The notes beneath the pieces were generated by a model that ran no database searches, was not told the DNA's origin, and worked only from the letters and a program-made list of their open reading frames with translations. Shown here in pieces: positions 1 through 5,073 of a stretch of 6,689 nucleotides of DNA (its first letter is position 1; each line of letters starts with the position of its first letter). The stretch is from the NCBI GenBank assembly GCA_937907305.1, contig CALERQ010000102.1, positions 1-6,689 on the forward strand, given 5' to 3'. The translations under genes were made by a program, and so were the position numbers. The stretch is from an uncultured Clostridia bacterium. GTDB lineage: Bacteria; Bacillota; Clostridia; Oscillospirales; Ruminococcaceae.

Positions 1-298
1 CTTCGGCCCCGGCAGGCCGCAAGATTGGCTTTCTGCTCCAGCTTTCCTCAGTGCGGCAGCCAGGCCTTGACCAAGCAGCTCTGCTTTCGCATTTCCCGGC
101 CTAACTATCGGCATTTCACCGCCCCCAGCGGCCTTGATTTCTGCTCCTGCTTCGGCCCCGGCAGGCCGCAAGATTGGCTTTCTGCTCCAGCTTTCCTCAG
201 TGCGACAGCCAGGCCTTGACCAAGCAGCTTTGCTTTCGCTTTTCCCGGCCGGGCTATCGGCATTTCGCCGCCCCCAGCGGCCTTGATTTCTGCTCCTG
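1..298. repeat. 149-bp direct tandem duplication (two copies)
   Basis: Copy one is 1-149 and copy two is 150-298. They abut exactly and, compared base by base, differ at 7 of 149 positions (about 95% identity), with no gaps. The first copy begins at the window edge, so more copies may lie to the left. The period is not a multiple of three, so this is not a protein repeat. Within each copy the motif TTGNNTTTCTGCTCC recurs in two related forms, suggesting the unit itself grew from smaller repeats. The region lies downstream of nfnB. I see no gene, promoter or terminator in it, and its function is unknown. Confidence 0.9.
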
Positions 299-324
299 CT
301 CTGCTCTGTGCAGCCGCCAGGCTT

Positions 325-406
325 CGGCCCGCAGGGCGTTTCGGCCTTGGCCGAAACCAGCGGCTTCGCCGCTGAACCCGCCTGCGGCGGGTTGCCCTGC
401 GGGCCG
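325..406. repeat. Cloverleaf palindromic element E1 (perfect four-way junction)
   Basis: A 13-bp closing stem (CGGCCCGCAGGGC at 325-337 with its complement at 394-406) encloses three hairpins with no unpaired base between arms. Hairpin one is 338-357 (9-bp stem GTTTCGGCC, 2-nt loop). Hairpin two is 358-374 (7-bp stem CAGCGGC, loop TTC). Hairpin three is 375-393 (8-bp stem AACCCGCC, loop TGC). Only 8 of 82 bases are unpaired. It lies 78 bases after the nfnB stop. No T-run follows on either strand, so it is not a standard intrinsic terminator. The element could act as folded RNA at the nfnB transcript end or as a DNA palindrome; neither is shown. Confidence 0.85.
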
Positions 407-484
407 CCCTCTCCCGGCAGGCTTGGATTTCAGCATTTTCCGGCCCCTCACGGACCGCGAATTTTACCTCGCTCCCAGCCGGAA

Positions 485-1885
485 TTACGCTTTCCCGGCC
501 AGGTACTCGTCGATCTCCCGCGCCGCCTTTCGGCCGGCCCCCATCGCCAGAATGACGGTGGCTGCCCCGGTCACCGCGTCCCCCCCGGCAAAAACGCCCG
601 GCAGGGAGGTACGGCAGCTGCCTTCCTCGGTGGTCAGCCGCCCGCGCCGGTCGGCCGCCAAACCGGCCGTTGTCCGGTGCAGCAGGGGGTTCGGCGTTGT
701 GCCGATGGCCATGATGACCGCGTCGCAGTCCAGGGTAAACTGCGCCCCCGGCACCACTTCGGGACGGCGGCGGCCGCTTTCATCCGGCTCGCCCAGGGCC
801 ATGGTGTCGCACCGGATCCCGGTGACAAAACCGTTCTCATCCCCCAGGATCTCCACCGGGTTGGTCAGCAGCCGGAAGGTGATGCCCTCCTCCTCGGCGT
901 GCTCTACTTCCTCGGCCCGGGCAGGCAGCTCCTCCCGGCCCCGCCGGTACACAATGGTCACTTTGGCTCCGCAGCGCAGGGCGCACCGGGCGGCATCCAT
1001 GGCCACATTGCCGCCGCCCACGACCACCGCATGCTTGGTGGACATGAGGGGGGTGGCGGCCCCCGGCTCGGCGGCGTGCATCAGGTTGATGCGGGTCAGC
1101 CATTCATTGGCGGAAAAAACGCCGCACAGCGTTTCTCCCGGAATGCCCATGAAGTTGGGCAGGCCGGCCCCGCTGCCCAGGAATACGGCCGAAAAGCCGT
1201 CCTTCAGCAGCTCCGCCACCGGTATCGTCCGGCCTATGACGGTGTCGGTCCGGATGGTGACGCCCAGCTTTTCCAGCCCGGCGATCTCCTCATGCAGGAT
1301 GTCCTTTGGCAGGCGGAAGGCCGGGATGCCGTAGGCCAGCACCCCGCCGGGGGTGTGCAGCGCCTCAAAAACGGTGACGGAATAGCCCATCCGGGCCAGC
1401 TCGCCGGCGCAGGCCAGGCCGGCTGGCCCGGAGCCGACCACGGCGACCTTTTTGCCCTTTTCTTCGGCGCGGGATGGAGCCTTCGGCTTCTCCTGGGCCC
1501 GGTGCCAATCGGCCACAAAGCGCTCCAGTCGGCCGATGGCGACGCTTTCGCCCTTCTTGCCCCGGACGCAGACGGCCTGGCACTGGTTTTCCTGGGGGCA
1601 GACCCGGCCGCAGACGGCGGGCAGGGTATTATCCGCCGAGAGAATTTCCCAGGCGGCGGCAAAATCGCCTTCGGCGACCTTGGCGATAAACTGCGGGATA
1701 TGGACGCCCACCGGGCAGCCGCCGCGGCAGGGGGCGCCGGGGCAGCCTAGGCAGCGGCGGGCCTCCTGCATGGCGGTTATTTCATCGTAGCCCAGGGCCA
1801 CCTCCTCAAAATTGCGGCAGCGGACGGACGGGGACTGTACCGGCATGGGGGCGGCGGTGGGGGAGAGATTGAGATTCTGATTCAC
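485..1885 (-). CDS. nfnB: NfnB-type large subunit, NADH-dependent reduced ferredoxin:NADP+ oxidoreductase (GltA/GltD-like)
   Basis: This 466-residue protein matches the usual length of the glutamate-synthase small-chain-like flavoproteins. Two cysteine clusters typical of [4Fe-4S] binding are visible: C45, C48, C53, C57 (CLGCPGAPCRGGCP) and C92, C96, C102, C106 (CGRVCPQENQC). E99 lies where the Thermotoga protein is known to use a glutamate ligand. An FAD site GSGPAGLACA is at 151-160, an NADP(H) site GGGNVAMDA at 290-298, and the C-terminal FAD motif VFAGGDAVTGAATV at 431-444. Paired with nfnA upstream on the same strand, it most likely forms cytosolic NfnAB, which oxidises NADH and reduced ferredoxin together to make NADPH by flavin-based bifurcation. 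Alternatives are a sulfide dehydrogenase (SudA) role or a stand-alone NADPH-dependent glutamate synthase chain. The start is GTG. The partner gene is 460 bases away rather than adjacent. Confidence 0.9.
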   Translation of the reverse strand: MNQNLNLSPTAAPMPVQSPSVRCRNFEEVALGYDEITAMQEARRCLGCPGAPCRGGCPVGVHIPQFIAKVAEGDFAAAWEILSADNTLPAVCGRVCPQENQCQAVCVRGKKGESVAIGRLERFVADWHRAQEKPKAPSRAEEKGKKVAVVGSGPAGLACAGELARMGYSVTVFEALHTPGGVLAYGIPAFRLPKDILHEEIAGLEKLGVTIRTDTVIGRTIPVAELLKDGFSAVFLGSGAGLPNFMGIPGETLCGVFSANEWLTRINLMHAAEPGAATPLMSTKHAVVVGGGNVAMDAARCALRCGAKVTIVYRRGREELPARAEEVEHAEEEGITFRLLTNPVEILGDENGFVTGIRCDTMALGEPDESGRRRPEVVPGAQFTLDCDAVIMAIGTTPNPLLHRTTAGLAADRRGRLTTEEGSCRTSLPGVFAGGDAVTGAATVILAMGAGRKAAREIDEYLAGKA

Positions 1886-1891
1886 GGGGAT

Positions 1892-1900
1892 TCCTCTTTT
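1892..1900 (-). promoter_or_regulatory. Ribosome binding site deciding the GTG start of nfnB
   Basis: On the minus strand AAAAGAGGA lies 6 bases before GTG (1885-1883). No better-placed ATG with a ribosome binding site precedes the first cysteine cluster, so GTG is the likely start. An A/T-rich patch (TAAAAT, read on the minus strand near 1910) could be a -10 box for a separate nfnB promoter, but no -35 box is spaced correctly, so I do not call it. Confidence 0.65.
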
Positions 1901-1942
1901 CGGGTAGGGATTTTATGGGAAAATGGGATGGAAAGCGGCAGG

Positions 1943-2030
1943 CGGCCCGCAGGGCAAGCCGCCGCAAGGGGCGGCTTCGGCGGTCGCAGACCGCCGGGTT
2001 CGGCCGGAGGCCGAACCGCCCTGCGGGCCG
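1943..2030. repeat. Cloverleaf palindromic element E2, inverted relative to E1
   Basis: The closing stem is the same 13-bp sequence as in E1 (1943-1955 with 2018-2030). It encloses three abutting hairpins with no unpaired base between arms: 1956-1977 (8-bp stem AAGCCGCC, 6-nt loop), 1978-1996 (8-bp stem CGGCGGTC, loop GCA) and 1997-2017 (9-bp stem GGTTCGGCC, loop GGA). Read on the minus strand, the arm order matches E1: GNTTCGGCC, then CNGCGG, then AANCCGCC. The arms differ from E1 by paired changes. The element ends 57 bases upstream of the nfnB start, so a nfnA-nfnB transcript would carry it in the nfnB leader. The 14-bp palindrome GGCCGGATCCGGCC overlaps its right edge (2026-2039). Confidence 0.85.
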
Positions 2031-2224
2031 GATCCGGCCTTCTGCGCAAATTTTGGTCAAGGGGATCGGCCGGCTTCCCGGCCCGGCGGGGTGCCGGGGA
2101 GAAGCGGCCTGGGGAAAGCCGGTGGAGGGGGGCAGGGCAAAACGGGACCGGGCCGCCGCGCCGGGAAAAAGCAAGGTGAAATGGCGGGCTTGCGGTTTGC
2201 TGGAGCTGGGGTCCCAGCAGGGGG
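2031..2224. other. Intercistronic spacer between E2 and E3, no gene seen
   Basis: This 194-base stretch separates the two cloverleafs inside the nfnA-nfnB gap. It contains a perfect 6-bp hairpin GCTGGG with a 2-nt loop (2205-2218) and an imperfect one (about 2073-2105). I find no supported coding region and no T-run terminator on the minus strand. Confidence 0.5.
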
Positions 2225-2315
2225 CGGGGCGCCCGAAGGGCGCTTCGGCTCCGCCGAAGCCGGCGGCAAAGCCGCCGAGGCCGTCCGCAGGACGGCCTGC
2301 CCTTCGGGCGCCCCG
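2225..2315. repeat. Cloverleaf palindromic element E3 (17-bp closing stem)
   Basis: The 17-bp closing stem CGGGGCGCCCGAAGGGC (2225-2241) pairs perfectly with 2299-2315. It holds three abutting hairpins: 2242-2260 (8-bp stem GCTTCGGC, loop TCC), 2261-2277 (7-bp stem CGGCGGC, loop AAA) and 2278-2298 (9-bp stem AGGCCGTCC, loop GCA). No base lies unpaired at the junction, and only 9 of 91 bases are outside a stem. The closing stem differs from that of E1 and E2, so conservation here is in architecture rather than sequence. The element ends 30 bases after the nfnA stop. No T-run follows, so an intrinsic terminator role is not supported. Confidence 0.85.
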
Positions 2316-2345
2316 GCCGCGCGGAGATCCAGCGAAAACGCGGGG

Positions 2346-3191
2346 TTACTTCGGCTCCAGGCCCAGCAGACGGCAGGCGGCTTCGCGGCTTTGCTGCTCC
2401 TGCGCGCGGTAAATGCGACCGCGGCGGATGGCCTCGGCGAAATCCACCTGGTGCCCGTCAAATTCGGGCCCATCCACGCAGGCAAAGCGCACCTGCCCGC
2501 CTACGGTGAGGCGGCAGCAGCCGCACATGCCGGTGCCGTCGATCATGATGGGATTCATGCTGACGGTGCAGGGGGTATCCCAGCGGGCGGTCATGTCACT
2601 TACGGCTTTCATCATGGGCAGGGGGCCAATGGCGAAAACCATGTCAAACCGTTCGCCCTGCTGCAAAAGGCGCTCCAGCGCGCCGGTGACAAAGCCCTGT
2701 TCTCCGGCGGTACCGTCATCGCTGCAGAGGAGAAACCGATCGCTGGAAGCGGCCATTTCCCGCGCCAGGATGACCTGCTGGGCGCTGCGGAAGCCGGCAA
2801 TGGCGGTGACCCGGCATCCCATGCGGTGCAGGGCGGCAGCAGTGGGCAGGGCGATGGCGCAGCCCAATCCGCCGCCGATAACAGCGGCATTCCGGAAGCT
2901 CTCGATGTGGCTGGGACGGCCCAAAGGACCGGTAAAGGTGGGCAGGGAGTCACCGGGCCGGAGGGAATCCAGCAGCAGGGTGGTGCCGCCCACCACCTGG
3001 TAGACGATGGTGACGGTCCCGGCCTCGGGGTCAAAATCCGAGATGGTGAGGGGGATACGCTCGCCCTCCTCGGTGGGGCGGAGGATGATGAACTGACCGG
3101 CGGCGGCATGGGCGGCCACCTCCGGGGCCGAGAGTACCATGCGGCTGATGCCGGGGGCCAGGGTTTCTTTACGGAGGATGGGTGCTTTCAT
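2346..3191 (-). CDS. nfnA: NfnA-type small subunit, NADH-dependent reduced ferredoxin:NADP+ oxidoreductase (dihydroorotate/sulfide dehydrogenase-like FAD/NAD-binding)
   Basis: At 281 residues this matches the usual length of NfnA/SudB-type proteins. The N-terminal half is a ferredoxin-reductase-like FAD domain (GQFIILRP at 32-39, RIPLTISD at 45-52). The NAD(H) site follows (VIGGGLGCAIALP at 104-116). The C terminus carries the [2Fe-2S] module with D218, C223, C226 and C238 as likely ligands, in DGTGMCGCC and FACVDGPEFDGHQVDF. One aspartate plus three cysteines is the known ligand set in Thermotoga NfnA. It should form a complex with NfnB and provide the NADH-oxidising site. A dihydroorotate dehydrogenase electron-transfer subunit is less likely, because no pyrimidine genes are nearby and an NfnB partner is. 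The ATG start is preceded by AAAGGAAG on the minus strand (about 3202-3209). Confidence 0.9.
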   Translation of the reverse strand: MKAPILRKETLAPGISRMVLSAPEVAAHAAAGQFIILRPTEEGERIPLTISDFDPEAGTVTIVYQVVGGTTLLLDSLRPGDSLPTFTGPLGRPSHIESFRNAAVIGGGLGCAIALPTAAALHRMGCRVTAIAGFRSAQQVILAREMAASSDRFLLCSDDGTAGEQGFVTGALERLLQQGERFDMVFAIGPLPMMKAVSDMTARWDTPCTVSMNPIMIDGTGMCGCCRLTVGGQVRFACVDGPEFDGHQVDFAEAIRRGRIYRAQEQQSREAACRLLGLEPK

Positions 3192-3420
3192 GGGGGGATT
3201 GCTTCCTTTCGGGGGTGAAATTGGTGGAGCGCCAAAAAGCAGGCGCGAAAAGACAGGGCGCCGGGAGGTGCGTACAGACGAATATGCCAGCGGATGCGGC
3301 CCAAAGCGGAGCAGGCCGCTGCGCGGCAGGGCGGGCTATGGGAGCGGCTGCTTGACAGGGGGCGGCGCAGATGGGGTGCATTTGCAGAGTGAAGCCGCAA
3401 ACCCCGGAAAAGCGGGGATG

Positions 3421-3449
3421 TTTACAGGCGGATGTATTTATAAATACAA
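3421..3449 (-). promoter_or_regulatory. Candidate nfnA promoter
   Basis: On the minus strand TTGTAT (3449-3444) is followed after 17 bases by TGTAAA (3426-3421), a moderate fit to a housekeeping promoter. It would give a leader of about 220 bases before nfnA. A second possible -10 box, TATAAA, lies inside the overlapping palindrome. This is the most A/T-rich spot upstream of nfnA, but box quality is modest. Confidence 0.3.
3433..3448. promoter_or_regulatory. Perfect 16-bp A/T-rich palindrome, possible operator
   Basis: TGTATTTATAAATACA reads the same on both strands and stands out in G+C-rich surroundings. It overlaps the -35 box of the candidate nfnA promoter, as a dimeric repressor site would. 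It also lies within the middle of the three diverged repeats, and the corresponding parts of the other two are not palindromic. It does not match the Rex, PerR or Fur consensus well, so no regulator is named. Confidence 0.4.
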
Positions 3450-3692
3450 GCGCATACAGCTTAAAGCAGGGCAGGTCTACATAGGATTCTGTCACGCTTA
3501 GTTGCGCAGCAGGGGGCCGTAGGAGTGGCTGCCTGACAGGGGGCGGAGTGGTATTTACAGGGATAAGCCGAAAACCACAGGAAAAGCAAGGGCGGTGATA
3601 TACCAGCGTATTCAGGCCAAAGCGGGGCAGGCCTGGATGGGGTACTATTAGGCTGAGCTGCGCGGCGGAAAGAGCGGTACATGCGTGAGTCC

Positions 3693-3721
3693 TGATTATG
3701 GGACAGTGCGCCTGCTATACT
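3693..3721 (+). promoter_or_regulatory. Extended -10 promoter of the 40-residue gene
   Basis: A strong extended -10 box, TGCTATACT (3713-3721), is present. The -35 region at 17-base spacing is weak (TGATTA, 3693-3698), which is common for extended -10 promoters. The predicted start near 3728 gives a leader of about 24 bases containing AAAGGGG (3737-3743), 8 bases before the ATG. Confidence 0.6.
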
Positions 3722-3751
3722 GGGGACAGTAAAGCGAAAGGGGTGCCGGAT

Positions 3752-3874
3752 ATGCGCTATGAGATGAGATTTGTGCGGGGCCATGTGGAGGTTTACGACA
3801 AGGACGGATGGTTTGTGTTTTCCGCCGACAATGAGCGGGAGGCCGAGGAGGACCTGGCGCTGCTGATCGCGTGA
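3752..3874 (+). CDS. Small conserved-looking hypothetical protein, 40 residues
   Basis: This 40-residue frame begins MRYEMRFVRGHVEVYDKDG and ends in an acidic stretch (ADNEREAEEDLALLIA). It has a well-placed ribosome binding site (AAAGGGG, 8-base spacing) and an extended -10 promoter just upstream. The pattern of alternating hydrophobic residues (RFVRGHVEVYD, then GWFVFSADNE) suggests two or three short beta strands followed by an acidic helix. There is no signal peptide, membrane segment or cysteine. From memory, short proteins containing FVRGHVEVY occur as hypothetical proteins in gut Clostridia, but I cannot verify that here. It is transcribed towards the lipid kinase gene, with element E4 between the convergent stops. 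Function is unknown. Confidence 0.7.
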   Translation: MRYEMRFVRGHVEVYDKDGWFVFSADNEREAEEDLALLIA

Positions 3875-3899
3875 GTAGGGGCAGGGGGCAGAGGTTTGG

Positions 3900-3983
3900 G
3901 GGCGGCAGCCCCGGCGGCGGAGCCGCCGTGAGGCCCCCGCAGGGGGCCGTGGCCGGCCCGGAGGGCCGGCCGGGATGCCGCCC
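3900..3983. repeat. Cloverleaf palindromic element E4 (slightly degenerate)
   Basis: The closing stem pairs 3900-3907 (GGGCGGCA) with 3976-3983, then a G-A mismatch, then three more pairs (3909-3911 with 3972-3974). Inside are three hairpins: 3912-3928 (7-bp stem CGGCGGC, loop GGA), 3932-3948 (7-bp stem GGCCCCC, loop GCA) and 3951-3971 (9-bp stem GGCCGGCCC, loop GGA). Five bases in all lie unpaired between hairpins, unlike E1 to E3. It occupies the gap between the convergent stops of the 40-residue gene and the lipid kinase, 29 bases beyond the kinase stop. Confidence 0.8.
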
Positions 3984-4012
3984 GATGCCAGGCCCCGGCA
4001 GAAACTCCGAAA

Positions 4013-4894
4013 TTATACGATGAGGGTCACGGCATTTTTGTTATTGAGGATGTGGGTATGGCTGAAGGTGCCGCCGTACTCGCCATCGATGGTCCAGCTG
4101 ATCTCGTGGCTGGATTCGAAGGTGATATCTGAGGCGCGGAGCATTTTGACCAGCGGGCCATCGTAATTCTGGGTCATCAGGGCGGTGAGCATGGCCTGTG
4201 CCTCGATGGCGTTGGTAGGGTTTTTGACCAGAAGCAGCTCGTACATGCCATCATCCAGCAGGACCTTTTCGGGATCGAGCTTTAAGACGCCGCCCAGCGA
4301 GATGGTATTGGTGACGGCGCCGAAAAGATAATCCTCCTCGAACGGTTCGCCATCGGCGGTGATCCTGACATGGATGGGCTGGATCTTGCCCAGGCTCTTG
4401 ACGCCCTCCAGGATATAGGCCAGGTGGCCCAGCGCGTTTTTGATCTCCTGGGGGGTGGCGTAGCTCGTTTCGGTAAAGGCGCCAAAGGCGGCGATGTAAT
4501 TGAAGTAGCGGTCATTGAGGGTACCGACATCCATGTGGAACTCATTGCCGGTGACGGCCCGCAGGGCGGCTTCCTCCACCCGGGTGGGCAGCCGCAGGCT
4601 GACGGCCAGATCATTGGTGGAGCCAAGTGGAATATAGCCCATGGGGCGGCGGTCCTGCCGCTGCATCATGCCGCTGACCATTTCATTCAGGGTGCCATCG
4701 CCGCCGCAGCAGACGACCAGATCGAACCGGCCGGCATCCTCCAGCACTTTTTGGGTGCAATCCAGCCGGGCGCGGGTGGGGTAGACGGTGACCTCGTAAT
4801 CGTGGTCGGAAAAGATTTTGACCATCTTGTAGAGGTCGGTTTGGGCCTGCTGGCGGCCGGCCATGGGATTGATGATAAACAGAAGCTTTTTCAT
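4013..4894 (-). CDS. YegS/DagK-type diacylglycerol (lipid) kinase
   Basis: The 293-residue product carries the diacylglycerol-kinase catalytic domain. The nucleotide-binding motifs are NPMAG at 9-13, GGDGTLNEM at 64-72 and PLGSTNDLA at 89-97. The second domain is a beta-rich lipid-binding fold ending in the family signatures DDGMYELLLV (214-223) and WTIDGEYGG (267-275). The family phosphorylates diacylglycerol or related lipids with ATP at the cytoplasmic membrane face, recycling lipid headgroup by-products; the exact substrate cannot be told from sequence. The ATG at 4894 is chosen because AAGGAG lies just upstream; an in-frame TTG at 4918 would place that ribosome binding site inside the gene. 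The WYL regulator lies 179 bases upstream on the same strand, so cotranscription is possible. Confidence 0.92.
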   Translation of the reverse strand: MKKLLFIINPMAGRQQAQTDLYKMVKIFSDHDYEVTVYPTRARLDCTQKVLEDAGRFDLVVCCGGDGTLNEMVSGMMQRQDRRPMGYIPLGSTNDLAVSLRLPTRVEEAALRAVTGNEFHMDVGTLNDRYFNYIAAFGAFTETSYATPQEIKNALGHLAYILEGVKSLGKIQPIHVRITADGEPFEEDYLFGAVTNTISLGGVLKLDPEKVLLDDGMYELLLVKNPTNAIEAQAMLTALMTQNYDGPLVKMLRASDITFESSHEISWTIDGEYGGTFSHTHILNNKNAVTLIV

Positions 4895-4904
4895 GGGGTG
4901 TTTT

Positions 4905-4910
4905 CTCCTT
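4905..4910 (-). promoter_or_regulatory. Ribosome binding site deciding the lipid kinase start
   Basis: AAGGAG on the minus strand lies 10 bases before the ATG at 4894-4892. It argues against the alternative TTG start 24 bases upstream. Confidence 0.7.
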
Positions 4911-4943
4911 AGCATCAAATGGGATGGGGTGAGCGGGGGCGGA

Positions 4944-4999
4944 GGGCCGACACGAGCGGAGCTCGTGTGTTTCGGCGGAGCCGAAACGGCCTGCGGCCC
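4944..4999. repeat. Cloverleaf palindromic element E5 (reduced, two long arms)
   Basis: A 6-bp closing stem GGGCCG (4944-4949, pairing with 4994-4999) encloses two abutting perfect hairpins: 4950-4968 (8-bp stem ACACGAGC, loop GGA) and 4969-4987 (8-bp stem GTTTCGGC, loop GGA). The third arm is only a residual GGCC, loop TGC, GGCC (4988-4998), which competes with the closing stem. The second hairpin stem is the GNTTCGGC arm seen in E1, E2 and E3. It lies between the regulator stop (74 bases away) and the lipid kinase start. The sequence at its right edge, CTGCGGCCCGGATCC (4991-5005), matches the right edge of E2 at 14 of 15 positions (2021-2035). Confidence 0.75.
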
Positions 5000-5073
5000 G
5001 GATCCTGCGGCTTGCGGGAATTTGCCGAGGACGGGCCCGGATCTTTAGCGGGTGAGGATAAAGCCGGAGAGAG

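Larger units (their letters stand above)
3231..3675. repeat. Three diverged direct repeat units upstream of nfnA and the 40-residue gene
   Basis: Three related segments follow each other, roughly 3231-3366, 3392-3546 and 3565-3675. Shared landmarks in order are AAGCCGNAAACC then GGAAAAGC (second and third units, with a weaker match in the first), CAGCGNATNCGGCC then AAAGCGGNGCAGG (3289, 3450 and 3604), TGCGCNGCAGGG (3320 and 3503, with a weaker match at 3658) and GGCTGCNTGACAGGGGGCGG (3346 and 3527; absent from the third). The first unit lacks about 20 bases present in the others. This fills most of the 560-base gap between the divergent starts of nfnA and the small gene. Minus-strand open frames here show matching proline/alanine-rich stretches only because the DNA repeats, and they have no ribosome binding site. 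The units may be old copies of one non-coding element. Confidence 0.6.

Noticed and set aside
325..406. E1 as a tRNA gene because of the cloverleaf shape
   Set aside because: There are no T-loop or anticodon-loop features, hairpin loops are only 2-3 bases, and the closing stem is far too long.
308..1750. Long plus-strand open frame opposite nfnB
   Set aside because: It runs antisense to a clearly conserved flavoprotein, is glycine/alanine-rich with no recognisable domain, and begins in the E1 cloverleaf. High G+C content keeps stop codons rare in shadow frames.
2026..2039. 14-bp palindrome GGCCGGATCCGGCC as an operator for nfnB
   Set aside because: It overlaps the edge of E2, and the matching spot next to E5 is not fully palindromic. 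It is better explained as part of the repeat family.
1886..2345. Riboswitch in the nfnB leader
   Set aside because: The predicted structure is fully symmetrical with minimal loops. No known riboswitch core, pseudoknot or conserved loop is visible.
1923..3218. Long plus-strand open frame opposite nfnA and across E2/E3
   Set aside because: It has low-complexity Gly/Ala/Arg composition, crosses two palindromic elements and mirrors nfnA. No domain is visible.
3169..3784. Two minus-strand open frames of about 108 residues sharing a proline/alanine-rich pattern
   Set aside because: Their similarity follows from the DNA repeats at 3231-3675. Neither has a ribosome binding site, and the first overlaps the nfnA start.
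325..4999. Cloverleaf elements as intrinsic terminators
   Set aside because: The stems are strong, but no T-run follows the closing stem on either strand, and a multi-hairpin junction is not the usual terminator form.
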